A DNA stretch of 64,000 nucleotides, from the NCBI GenBank assembly GCA_904380375.1, contig CAJFID010000003.1, forward strand, positions 124,001-188,000, read 5' to 3'. The stretch comes from Avimonas intestinalis. GTDB taxonomy: Bacteria; Bacillota; Clostridia; Oscillospirales; Acutalibacteraceae. Both the position numbers and the translations under genes were made by a program. The notes beneath the pieces were generated by a model, which was not told where the DNA came from, did not search any database, and saw only the letters and a program-made list of their open reading frames with translations. Positions 32,968 through 42,200 of the stretch are shown here, one piece after another; the first letter of the stretch is position 1; the number at the start of each line of letters is the position of its first letter.

Positions 32968-34458
32968 TTACGGCGCGGCCTGAGTGCCGGTGCTTGCACC
33001 GGCAGGTTCCGGCAGCGCCTTGTTTTGGCCGATTTTTGTATCGTAGCGGCTGGGACCGTGCGCTTTCGGTATGGCGGTGGGATACCCGCCGCTGAAGCAG
33101 GCGCAGCAATAGCCGGTGTGCGGAGGCACGCCCAGAAGCTCGTGCAGCTTTTCCAGCGGCAGATACCCCAGGCTGTCCGCACCGATACAGTCCCGGATCC
33201 CCTCCAGCGTATGATGGCAGGCGATCAGCAGGTCCTGGGAATCAATGTCGGTGCCGTAATAGCAGGGATTCCGGAAGGGCGGGGCGGAAATGCGCACATG
33301 GATTTCCCGCGCGCCCGCCTCCCGGAGGAGCCCGACAATGCGGGCGCAGGTGGTACCGCGGACGATCGAATCATCGACCATGACCACGGATTTGCCCTTT
33401 ACGGTCTCTTCTACCGGATTGAGCTTGATGCGTACCTTATCCTCCCGCGCCTTTTGCCCGGGAGCGATGAAGGTGCGGGCGATGTAGCGGTTTTTGATAA
33501 AGCCAACGCCGTAGGGGATCCCCGAGGCCTCGGCATACCCCAGCGCGGCGTCCATGCCGGAATCCGGTACGCCGATCACGATATCGGCGTCCGCCGGATA
33601 CGTCTGCGCCAAAAGTGCGCCGGCGGTTTTGCGGGCCTTATGGACGCTGACGCCGTCCACGACCGAATCCGGCCGGGCAAAATAGATATGCTCAAAAATG
33701 CAGGTTGTTTTCGGGCGGCGACCGCAGTGGCTGCGGATGGAGCGGATCCCGCCGCTTTCAAACACCAGGATTTCGCCCGGCTCCACGTCGCGGATAAAGG
33801 CGGCGCCGACCGCGTCAAGGGCGCAGCTTTCCGAGGCGATCACGTAATCCTCATCCGCCGTTCGGCCGTAGCAAAGGGGGCGGAAGCCGTTTTCGTCCCG
33901 GACAGCGATCATCTTGGCAGGGGACATGACGATCAGGGAATAGGCGCCGTCGATCACCTCCATCGCCCGGTCAACCGCCTGCTCAATGGAGGAGGAGCGG
34001 ATCCGTTCTTTGGTGATGATATACGAGATCACCTCGGTGTCGCTGGTGGTATGGAAGATCGAGCCCTGCATTTCCAGAAAGTCGCGCAGCTCCTGCGAAT
34101 TGACCAGGTTGCCGTTGTGGGCCAGGGCCATCCGTCCTTTGTGGTGGTTGACGACGATCGGCTGCGCGTTCCGTCTTCCGCCGCCCCCGGTGGTACTGTA
34201 CCGCACATGCCCGATCGCCATATTGCCTTCTCCCAGGTCCTTCAGCACCTCTGGGCGGAAAACGTCGCCGACCAGCCCTACGTCCTTGTAGTATTCAAAG
34301 ACCCCGTCGTCGTTGACCGCGATACCGCAGCTTTCCTGCCCCCGGTGCTGCAGGGCGTACAGCCCGTAATACACGGTGGAGGCTACATCCTTTGTCCCCT
34401 GCGGACAGAACACCCCAAACACGCCGCATTCTTCATGTAGATTGCTCAGATCGCTCAT
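32968..34458 (-). CDS. purF: Amidophosphoribosyltransferase
   Basis: PurF makes phosphoribosylamine from PRPP and glutamine, the first step of purine synthesis. The N-terminal glutaminase nucleophile is Cys11 (EECGVFGVF), exposed after removal of a 10-residue propeptide. The PRPP-binding motif VMVDDSIVRGTT lies near residue 355, and Cys residues in the CFSGGYP region could bind the Fe-S cluster of the Bacillus-type enzyme. The C-terminus has an extra ~30 residues of low similarity. The gene follows the ANTAR gene by 61 bp and uses glutamine made by the adjacent synthetases. Confidence 0.96.
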   Translation of the reverse strand: MSDLSNLHEECGVFGVFCPQGTKDVASTVYYGLYALQHRGQESCGIAVNDDGVFEYYKDVGLVGDVFRPEVLKDLGEGNMAIGHVRYSTTGGGGRRNAQPIVVNHHKGRMALAHNGNLVNSQELRDFLEMQGSIFHTTSDTEVISYIITKERIRSSSIEQAVDRAMEVIDGAYSLIVMSPAKMIAVRDENGFRPLCYGRTADEDYVIASESCALDAVGAAFIRDVEPGEILVFESGGIRSIRSHCGRRPKTTCIFEHIYFARPDSVVDGVSVHKARKTAGALLAQTYPADADIVIGVPDSGMDAALGYAEASGIPYGVGFIKNRYIARTFIAPGQKAREDKVRIKLNPVEETVKGKSVVMVDDSIVRGTTCARIVGLLREAGAREIHVRISAPPFRNPCYYGTDIDSQDLLIACHHTLEGIRDCIGADSLGYLPLEKLHELLGVPPHTGYCCACFSGGYPTAIPKAHGPSRYDTKIGQNKALPEPAGASTGTQAAP

Positions 34459-34519
34459 GTTACCACCTTCCGGGCTGCTTCCCGGCCGCTTCCCGGCCGT
34501 GCCGGAACCAGTCTATGCG

Positions 34520-35125
34520 TTAATTTTCATAGGTTTTGATGATGTTTTCGGCGATTACCCGGCGTTTTACGCAGGCGTCCATTGCCCCTTTCTCAATCGT
34601 GCGGTGCGCTTCCGCCTCGCTCATCTTCAGGCGTTCCATCAGCAGGAGCTTGGCCCGGTTGACCAGCCGGATTTCCTCCATTTTTCCCTGCAGGGTGGAG
34701 GTTTTCTCCTCAAGCGCGCGCAGCCGCCGGCGCGTAGCCACCAGAAGCTTGACCGCTTGATACGTCATTGGCCGGCTGGCCGGCCTCGCCAGGGTCAGGA
34801 TCCCGTAATTTTCTACCTTCAGGCTGACGGCGTCGAGCAGCTCGGCTTTGACGAACAGCAGGACGCCGCAGCCCTGGTTTTGTGCCGCATCAATGGCTAG
34901 GTCCATGCCGAAGTCGTCGCTCAGCGGGGTATTGATCAGCAGGAGGTCGAACTCCCGGTCCACCAGCTGCCGCTTGGCTTCCCCCACCGTCGTAACCGAG
35001 AGGATGGGGGAAAATTCGCCGGGCGGCAGCAGACCGGCCAAAAATTGGACGGCCTTTTGGCCTGAGGAAACCACTAAGACGCTGCAGCCGCCTTTTTCCG
35101 GCGGCGCCGGAGCAGTTTGTGTCAA
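34520..35125 (-). CDS. ANTAR-domain RNA-binding antiterminator with a degenerate receiver domain
   Basis: The 201-aa protein has an N-terminal CheY-like fold, a coiled-coil linker (about 125-150, LRALEEKTSTLQGKMEEIR) and a C-terminal ANTAR domain (about 145-198, LLLMERLKMSEAEAHRTIEK). ANTAR domains bind paired RNA hairpins with hexanucleotide loops and prevent terminator formation. The receiver lacks the acidic pocket: the expected phospho-acceptor Asp is Asn65 (LLLINTPL), so control by phosphorylation is unlikely. It is encoded between a glutamine synthetase and purF, opposite glutamine synthetase III, and matching leader hairpins occur in both synthetase transcripts. It most likely corresponds to the clostridial nitrogen regulator NitR. 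Confidence 0.9.
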   Translation of the reverse strand: MTQTAPAPPEKGGCSVLVVSSGQKAVQFLAGLLPPGEFSPILSVTTVGEAKRQLVDREFDLLLINTPLSDDFGMDLAIDAAQNQGCGVLLFVKAELLDAVSLKVENYGILTLARPASRPMTYQAVKLLVATRRRLRALEEKTSTLQGKMEEIRLVNRAKLLLMERLKMSEAEAHRTIEKGAMDACVKRRVIAENIIKTYEN

Positions 35126-35181
35126 GAAAAGCCTCTCCCTTCTGGTTCAGGATCGGGGGAATCCCCTGGAAGGAGAGCGGG

Positions 35182-36372
35182 TTAGGACAAAATGTCCGAC
35201 ATGAACCGGCGGATCAGCTCGCTGCCTTCCGCCAGCTGCCGCGCCTGTTCAAGGGTGGAGGGGAGCTGCTCGAGCACTTCGGTCACGGCCGGCCCCGCTG
35301 TGAACAGGTTATCGTCCACCGGCGGGCACAAAGGCAGCTGGCGGCGGACGCCGTCGAGCCCCGCGTAGATCAGCAGCGCATAGGCGATATAGGGGTTGGC
35401 GCAGGGATCGGGGGAGCGCAGCTCAAAGCGCTCGTATTCCCCTTTGGCCGCCGGGATGCGGATTAAGGGGGAGCGGTTTTGGCGGGACCAGGTGACATAG
35501 CGGGGGGCCTTCCTTTCTCCCAGCCGCCGATAGGATTCTTCCACCGGGTTCAGGAAAGCGGTGATTTCACGGATATGGCACAGGATCCCGGCCATGAAGG
35601 CATCCCGGTCGGCTCGACCGCCGAGGCTTTTTATGGAAATGTTGATGTGCAGGCCGTTGCCGCTTTGATGCTCAAGGGGCTTAGGGGTAAAGCAGGCACA
35701 CAGGCCGTTCTGCATGGCGATGGTTTTTACCACCGCCTGGAAGGTTACGGCGTTATCGGCCGCGCTCAGGGCGTCGCTGTACCGGAAATCGATTTCGTTC
35801 TGCCCCGGCCCCTCCTCGTGATGGGAGCTTTCCGGCCGGATGCCCATGCTTTCCAGCGTCAGGCAGATGTCCCGCCGAATGTTTTCCCCTTTGTCGTCCG
35901 GCGCAATGTCCATATAGCCCGCCTGGTCAAAGGGAATCCTGGTCGGCCGGCCGTTTTCGTCGGTTTGGAAGAGATAGAATTCAATTTCCGCACCAAAATA
36001 GCAGGAAATCCCCTCCTCCTTCGCGGCAGCCACCGCCTTTTTCAGCAAGAGGCGGCTGTCCCGGCGGAAAGGCGCGCCGTCCGGATGGCGGATGTCGCAG
36101 AACATCCGGACGACCCGCCCGTGGGAGGGACGCCAGGGCAGGACCGAGAGGGTGGAGGGGTCGGGAAACAGGAGCAGATCGGACTTGGCTTCGTCCCCAA
36201 AACCGGCAATCGCGGACGCGTCAATGGAAATCCCATGCTCAAAAGCCCGCGCCAGCTCGTCGGGCATAATGGCGACGTTTTTCTGCCGCCCCAGGAAATC
36301 GCAGAAAGCCAGCCGGATGAATTTGACGTCCTCCTCCCGGCAGTACGTCAATACCTCGTCATACGAATACAT
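35182..36372 (-). CDS. glnA: Glutamine synthetase, short type I
   Basis: The enzyme condenses glutamate and ammonia with ATP. Conserved GS elements are present: the beta-grasp N-terminus with KFIRLAFCDFLGRQKNVAI, the metal-binding EIEFYLF, GQNEIDFRYSD, GNGLHINIS (catalytic His) and RFELRSPDPCANPYIA (ATP and glutamate sites). The 396-aa length is about 45 residues shorter than usual for GSI. ATG 36372 follows GGAAAGGAAGG by about 5 nt. It heads an operon with the ANTAR gene, has a strong promoter, and has an ANTAR-type hairpin with a weak terminator in its leader. Confidence 0.9.
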   Translation of the reverse strand: MYSYDEVLTYCREEDVKFIRLAFCDFLGRQKNVAIMPDELARAFEHGISIDASAIAGFGDEAKSDLLLFPDPSTLSVLPWRPSHGRVVRMFCDIRHPDGAPFRRDSRLLLKKAVAAAKEEGISCYFGAEIEFYLFQTDENGRPTRIPFDQAGYMDIAPDDKGENIRRDICLTLESMGIRPESSHHEEGPGQNEIDFRYSDALSAADNAVTFQAVVKTIAMQNGLCACFTPKPLEHQSGNGLHINISIKSLGGRADRDAFMAGILCHIREITAFLNPVEESYRRLGERKAPRYVTWSRQNRSPLIRIPAAKGEYERFELRSPDPCANPYIAYALLIYAGLDGVRRQLPLCPPVDDNLFTAGPAVTEVLEQLPSTLEQARQLAEGSELIRRFMSDILS

Positions 36373-36395
36373 AAGCGCCTTCCTTTCCGCCTGGA

Positions 36396-36435
36396 AAATA
36401 ATAAAAAACGTCCATATGCCTTTGGCCGGATACAG
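36396..36435 (-). terminator. Weak leader terminator of the glnA-ANTAR operon
   Basis: On the minus strand a 9-bp stem with a bulge (36435-36412) precedes a long T-rich run, TTTTTTATTATTTT. It lies between the hexaloop hairpin and the glnA ribosome binding site. Confidence 0.45.
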
Positions 36436-36450
36436 CTCCCGCCAGACACT

Positions 36451-36468
36451 ATGAACGCCATTGCTCAT
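36451..36468 (-). promoter_or_regulatory. ANTAR-type hexaloop hairpin in the glnA leader
   Basis: On the minus strand ATGAGC pairs with GTTCAT around the hexaloop AATGGC, which has the A1 and G4 expected for ANTAR targets. It starts about 14 nt after the predicted transcription start. Confidence 0.55.
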
Positions 36469-36488
36469 ACTGTATATTTTACCTTTCT

Positions 36489-36517
36489 ATTTTATCTCGC
36501 AAGCCGGGATTTGTCAA
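36489..36517 (-). promoter_or_regulatory. Sigma-A promoter of glnA-ANTAR
   Basis: On the minus strand a perfect TTGACA (36517-36512), a 17-bp spacer and TAAAAT (36494-36489) form a near-consensus promoter. Confidence 0.85.
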
Positions 36518-36635
36518 TGGGGACTTTGCCTTTTTGCCCGGCAATGCCCAATGAGAAAAACAGGGAGAAGGAGTACAGGGAAACGGGGGATAGCCAGCGC
36601 CGACGGTTGCCGGACGAAAAAAATAAAAAAAGGGC

Positions 36636-36664
36636 TTGACAAATTTTTCACTTAGGCGTATCCT
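36636..36664 (+). promoter_or_regulatory. Promoter of glutamine synthetase III
   Basis: A perfect TTGACA (36636-36641), a 17-bp spacer and TATCCT (36659-36664) predict a start near 36671, just before the first ANTAR-type hairpin. Confidence 0.75.
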
Positions 36665-36678
36665 TATGGCTGTAAGGA

Positions 36679-36731
36679 CGGCAACGGTGTCGCAGAAGAA
36701 TCTGTGGCATCGTTGTTTTTCTTTGTGTTTT
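36679..36731 (+). promoter_or_regulatory. First ANTAR-type antiterminator/terminator in the glutamine synthetase III leader
   Basis: CGGC and GTCG enclose the hexaloop AACGGT (36679-36692). The same bases form the left arm of a 15-bp terminator stem (36682-36696 with 36701-36715) followed by TTTTTCTTTG. The two structures exclude each other, so protein bound to the hexaloop hairpin would prevent termination. Confidence 0.75.
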
Positions 36732-36816
36732 CTCTGGGCGGAGCGGCCCCTTGTATCTCATCGGGATAAGAAGGGCCGGCAGGCTCCGGAGAGAGCAATA
36801 TCATCCATATGGTAAG

Positions 36817-36885
36817 AAGCGGCAAAGGCGTCGCAGAAGGGCTTGGGAAAAGCCGGTTCTGCTGTTTTTGCCGCTTTATTTTTTG
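36817..36885 (+). promoter_or_regulatory. Second ANTAR-type antiterminator/terminator in the glutamine synthetase III leader
   Basis: GCGGC and GTCGC enclose the hexaloop AAAGGC (36819-36834). They overlap the left arm of a long interrupted terminator stem (from 36817-36826 with 36867-36876) that ends in TTTATTTTTT. The unit repeats the first one about 140 bp upstream. Confidence 0.78.
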
Positions 36886-36901
36886 AAAAGGGGTCATCTG
36901 T

Positions 36902-38998
36902 ATGAACACGATCACCAGTTTGTTCGGCACCAACGTTTTCAGCGATTCCGTGATGCGGGAACGGCTGCCTAAAGAGACCTACAAGCAGCTCCAGCGCACC
37001 ATGAAGGAGGGCAAGCACCTGGATAACGCGGTGGCGAATGTCGTGGCCAACGCGATGAAGGACTGGGCGATTGAAAAGGGAGCCACCCATTTCACCCACT
37101 GGTTCCAGCCGATGACCGGGATCACGGCGGAAAAGCACGACAGCTTCATCACCCCGACAGACGACGGGCGGGTAATCCTGGAATTTTCGGGCAAGGAGCT
37201 GATCCAGGGCGAGCCGGACGCTTCCTCCTTCCCCTCGGGCGGCCTGCGTGCCACCTTTGAGGCGAGAGGTTATACCGCCTGGGATCCGACCTCCTACGCG
37301 TTTATCAAGGGAACTACCCTGTGTATCCCGACCGCTTTCTGTTCCTATGGCGGCGAAGCGCTGGATAAGAAAACCCCGCTGCTGCGTTCGATGGAGGCCA
37401 TCAACCGTCAGGCGCTGCGGGTGCTGCGGCTCTTTGGGGATACGGCGACCACGGCGGTCAAGACCACCGTCGGCCCTGAGCAGGAATATTTCCTGGTGGA
37501 AAAGGAGATGTTTGACAAGCGCCCCGACCTGATTTATACCGGTAGGACATTGTTTGGCTCCAAGCCGCCGAAGGGGCAGGAGCTGGACGACCATTACTTC
37601 GGTACCATCAAGACCAGAGTGGCTGAATTTATGGAGGACCTCAACCGGGAGCTTTGGAAGCTGGGGGTGCTCGCGAAGACCGAGCACAACGAGGTGGCCC
37701 CCGCCCAGCATGAGCTGGCGCCGATCTTCTCCACCACCAACATCGCCACCGACCACAACCAGCTGACCATGGAGCTGATGCAGCGCATTGCCAAAAAGCA
37801 CGGCCTTGTTTGCCTGCTGCATGAGAAGCCCTTCGCCGGTGTCAACGGCTCCGGCAAGCACAACAACTGGTCGATTTCCACCAGCAGCGGCAAAAACCTG
37901 CTGGACCCGGGGGATACCCCGTATGAGAACGCGCAGTTCCTGCTCTTCTTGTGCGCAGTGATCCAGGCGGTGGACGACTATCAGGATCTCCTGCGTATTT
38001 CGGTCGCTTCCGCGGGCAACGACCACCGCCTGGGGGCGAACGAAGCGCCGCCCGCCATTGTGTCAATGTTCCTTGGCAGCGAGCTGACGGAAATTCTTGA
38101 CTCGATTGAAAAGGATGAGGAATACGGCACCAAGGAAAAGGAGCTTTGGAAGGTGGGGGTCCATATCCTGCCCCGCTTCCCCAAGGATTCCACCGACCGG
38201 AACCGCACGTCGCCCTTCGCCTTTACCGGCAACAAATTCGAGTTCCGGATGCTGGGCTCGAGCGATTCCATTTCCGGCGCCAACATCGTGCTGAACACCG
38301 CCGTAGCGGAAAGCCTGCGGCAGTATGCCGACATGCTCGAGCAGGCCAGCGATTTCAACGAAACCCTGCACACCTTGATCCGGGAGACCATCCGCCGGCA
38401 TAAGCGGATCATCTTCAACGGCAACGGCTATGACGAGCAGTGGGTGGCGGAAGCCGAGCGGCGCGGCCTGCTCAACCTGAAGACCGCGCCCGACTGCCTG
38501 CCGTATTTCATCAAGCCGAAGAACATCAAGCTGTTTGCCGAGCACAAGGTGTTCACCGAGGCGGAAATCCACGCGCGGTACGGGATCCTGCTGGAAAACT
38601 ACAGCAAGATCCTGAACATTGAGGCGCTCACCATGCTTGATATGGCCAACAAGGATCTGCTGCCGTCCTATTCCGCGTATACCAAACAGCTCGGCGAAAC
38701 CATCGCCGCCAAAAGGGCGGCCCTCGCGGACGCGGACTGCAGCTATGAGGAGGAACGGCTCCGCCAGGTTTCCGGCTTATGCGGCAGGATGTTCCGCAAA
38801 ACCAAGGCACTTGAGGAAAGCCTGCTGAATCTGGTCCATCAGGACGTGGACGAGCTGGGGAAGGCGCAGTATTACCGCACGCAGGTTTTCGGCGCGATGA
38901 ACGAGCTGCGTATTGTCGCCGACGAAATCGAAGGCGTGATAGACCGCAAGTTCTACCCCTATCCGAACTACGGCGATCTGCTGTTCGGCGTCCGGTAA
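36902..38998 (+). CDS. glnN: Glutamine synthetase type III
   Basis: This 698-aa protein is the large GSIII type found in Bacteroidetes and Clostridia. It has the GSIII-specific N-terminus (GTNVFSDSVMRERLP), the catalytic segments TVGPEQEYFLV, EHNEVAPAQHELAP, GKHNNWSIST and FRMLGSSDS, and the C-terminal helical extension. ATG 36902 follows AAAAGGGG by about 9 nt. The gene is alone behind a strong promoter and two ANTAR-controlled terminators, and precedes gltBD by 219 bp. It should feed glutamine to glutamate synthase and PurF. Confidence 0.96.
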   Translation: MNTITSLFGTNVFSDSVMRERLPKETYKQLQRTMKEGKHLDNAVANVVANAMKDWAIEKGATHFTHWFQPMTGITAEKHDSFITPTDDGRVILEFSGKELIQGEPDASSFPSGGLRATFEARGYTAWDPTSYAFIKGTTLCIPTAFCSYGGEALDKKTPLLRSMEAINRQALRVLRLFGDTATTAVKTTVGPEQEYFLVEKEMFDKRPDLIYTGRTLFGSKPPKGQELDDHYFGTIKTRVAEFMEDLNRELWKLGVLAKTEHNEVAPAQHELAPIFSTTNIATDHNQLTMELMQRIAKKHGLVCLLHEKPFAGVNGSGKHNNWSISTSSGKNLLDPGDTPYENAQFLLFLCAVIQAVDDYQDLLRISVASAGNDHRLGANEAPPAIVSMFLGSELTEILDSIEKDEEYGTKEKELWKVGVHILPRFPKDSTDRNRTSPFAFTGNKFEFRMLGSSDSISGANIVLNTAVAESLRQYADMLEQASDFNETLHTLIRETIRRHKRIIFNGNGYDEQWVAEAERRGLLNLKTAPDCLPYFIKPKNIKLFAEHKVFTEAEIHARYGILLENYSKILNIEALTMLDMANKDLLPSYSAYTKQLGETIAAKRAALADADCSYEEERLRQVSGLCGRMFRKTKALEESLLNLVHQDVDELGKAQYYRTQVFGAMNELRIVADEIEGVIDRKFYPYPNYGDLLFGVR

Positions 38999-39217
38999 CC
39001 CTTGTCCTCCAAGAGGCAAGCGTCCCATACATGCGAATAACGAAGCGATATTTTAGAGTTTATTACCGCGGTGAGCGGCCGCAGCCTCGGAGGCCTTCGG
39101 GCCCCGCGGCTGCGGCTTCGCCGCATGGAGACGGCGGCTCCCGGCCGGGTGCCGCCGCCGAATACCATACGGCCTTTGCCCTTGGGCAATGCAAGGCCCT
39201 GAAAGGACAGGATTGAA
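38999..39217. other. Interval between glutamine synthetase III and gltB
   Basis: The interval contains GC-rich hairpins, including GGCCTTTGCCC/GGGCAATGCAAGGCC just before the gltB ribosome binding site. No ANTAR-type hexaloop and no clear promoter or terminator is seen, so gltBD may be read from upstream. Confidence 0.4.
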
Positions 39218-42200
39218 ATGAAGCGACAGCAAAGCGGGCTGTACCAGGCGTCGTTTGAACACGACGCTTGCGGGATCGGCGCCGTGGTCAGCATCAAGGG
39301 GGAGAAAAGCCGCCGGGTCGTCGACAGCGCCCTGAAGATTGTGGAGAAGCTGGAGCATCGCGCCGGCAAGGACGCAACCGGCGAGGTGGGGGACGGCGTC
39401 GGCGTTATGCTGCAGATCCCCCACCCGTTTTTTGAGGAAATCGCCAGGCAGCAGGGCGTTGTGCTCGGCAGGGAGCGGGAATACGGCGTCGGCATGTTCT
39501 TTTTCCCCCAGGACCGCCTACTCTGCACCCAGGCGCAGAAGCTGTTTGAGGTGATCGTTAAAAAGGAGGGGCTTGCCTTCGGCTTTTGGCGGGAGGTGCC
39601 GGTCAATGCGGAGATCCTGGGCCAGCGGGCGCGGGAATGTATGCCGCGGATCTTTGAGTGCTTTATCCATAAGCCCAAGGACCTGCCGAGCGGCATTGAT
39701 TTTGACCGGCGTCTGTATGTGGTCCGCCGCACCTTTGAACAGAGCGGGAACGACACCTACGTCGTCTCCCTGTCCAGCCGGACGATCGTTTATAAAGGGA
39801 TGTTCTTAGTCAACCAACTTCGGCAGTTTTACCCCGATTTACAGGACGAGCGGTGCGTGTCGGCCATGGCGCTGGTCCACTCCCGCTTCTCCACCAATAC
39901 CGTCCCCAGCTGGGAGCGTGCCCATCCTAACCGCTTCCTGCTGCACAACGGCGAGATCAACACCATCCGCGGGAACGTGGACCGGATGCTGGCCCGGGAG
40001 GAAACCATGGCCTCCCCCTGTCTTCAGGCGGATATGGACAAAATCCTGCCGGTGGTCGATGACCGCGGCTCTGACTCCGCCATCCTGGACAACGCGATTG
40101 AATTTATGGTGATGAACGGGATCGACCTGCCCATGGCCATGATGATCGCCATCCCGGAGCCCTGGAGCAGCGAGGACAACATCACCCGGGAAAAGAAGGA
40201 TTTCTACCGCTACTACGCCACAATGATGGAGCCTTGGGACGGCCCGGCGTCGATCCTCTTTTCGGACGGGGACGTCGTCGGCGCCACCTTGGACCGCAAC
40301 GGCCTGCGCCCCTCCCGCTACTATGTGACGGACGACGATACCCTGATCCTCTCCTCGGAGGTCGGGGTGCTGGACATCCCGCCCGAAAAGATCGTGCGGA
40401 AATCCCGGCTTGAGCCGGGGAAAATGCTGGTGGTGGACATGGTGCAGGGGCGGATCATCGCGGACGAGGAGCTCAAGGCGTCCTATGCCCGCCGCCAGCC
40501 CTATGGGGAATGGCTGGACCGCCATATGGTGCACCTTTCCGCCCTGAAGGTCCCGAACCACAAGGTGGAAACCTATCCCCAGCCCCTGCGGGATAAACTG
40601 TACAAGGCCTTCGGCTATACCTATGAGGATTTGAAAAACGCGGTCCTGCCTATGGCGCGGGATGGGAGCGAGCAGACCGCATCCATGGGGATTGACATCC
40701 CGATCGCGGTGCTGTCGGATAAGCATCAGCCGCTTTTCAATTATTTCAAGCAGAGCTTTGCCCAGGTGACCAACCCGCCCATTGACGCCATCCGGGAAAA
40801 GGTCGTGACCGATACCACCGTGTACGCCGGCTCGGAGGGCAACCTGCTGCAGGAAAAACCGGAAAACTGCGCGGTGCTCAAGATCAACAACCCCATCCTG
40901 ACCAGCGTGGATATGCTCAAAATCAAAGCCATTGATCAGGACGGGCTGAAAACCGCCGTCGTGTCCCTGCTGTACTACAAAAACACGCCGGTCAAGCGGG
41001 CGCTTGACCGCCTGTTCGTCCAGGTCGATAAGGCGTATAAGAACGGCGCGAACATCATCGTCCTGTCCGACCGGGGGGTCGATGAAAACCATGTGGCGAT
41101 CCCCTCCCTGCTCGCGGTGTCGGCCATGGAGCAATACCTGATCCGCACCAAAAAGCGCACCGCGGTTTCGATTATCCTTGAAAGCGGGGAGCCGCGGGAC
41201 GTACACCACTTTGCCACCCTCCTGGGCTACGGCGCGATTGCCGTCAACCCGTACCTCGCGCACGAGGCGATCGCCGAGCTGATAGACGCCGGGATGCTTG
41301 ATAAGGATTTGTATGTCGCCATTGCGGATTACAACAAGGCGGTGCTCGATGGCGTGGTGAAGATTGCTTCCAAGATGGGGATTTCCACCCTGCAGTCCTA
41401 CCAGTCGGCGCAAATTTTTGAAGCGATAGGCATCAAGAAAAGCGTCATTGACCAATACTTTACCAATACCGTCAGCCGGGTGGAGGGGATCGGCCTGGAA
41501 GAGATTGACCAGGACATCCATGCGCGCCACTCTCATGCCTTTGACCCGTTGGGGCTCGGGCTGGACACGACGCTCGATTCCTCCGGCAGCTACAATCTTC
41601 GCAGCGGCAAGGACAAGGACGACCACCTGTATTCGCCCGAGGTGATCGTCGCCCTGCAGCAGGCGACCCGGACCGGGGATTACCGCAAATTCAAGGAATA
41701 CACCGCTCTGGTTGACGACGAAACCCGGCCCCATACCTTGCGCGGCCTGCTCGATTTTGTGTTTGATCCGGAGGGCGGGATCCCGCTCGAGGAGGTAGAG
41801 CCGGTCGAGAACATTGTCAAGCGGTTTAAGACCGGGGCGATGTCCTACGGCTCCATCTCGGAGGAAGCGCACAAATGCATGGCGAAAGCCATGAACCAGC
41901 TCGGCGGGAAATCCAACTCCGGCGAGGGCGGGGAGCAGCCGGAACGGCTCGACTCCGAGTACTGCAGCGCCATCAAGCAGGTGGCGTCGGGGCGCTTCGG
42001 CGTCACCAGCGAATACTTGGTCTCCGCGAAGGAAATCCAGATCAAGATGGCGCAGGGCGCCAAGCCGGGGGAGGGCGGCCATCTGCCGGGCAAGAAGGTG
42101 TATCCGTGGATCGCCAAAACCCGGTATTCCACCCCCGGAGTGTCGCTGATTTCCCCGCCGCCCCACCACGATATTTATTCGATTGAGGACCTGGCGCAAT

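Noticed and set aside
38999..39217. ANTAR-controlled leader for gltB
   Set aside because: No hairpin with an AANGGY hexaloop and no U-run terminator occurs in this gap.
39839..42199. A 786-codon open frame on the minus strand inside gltB
   Set aside because: It is a shadow of a long GC-rich gene: the encoded sequence is rich in His, Arg, Gly and Gln without motifs. The same applies to long minus-strand frames in addB/addA (50254-53082 and 53092-55281), ftsH, and htpG (45602-47770).
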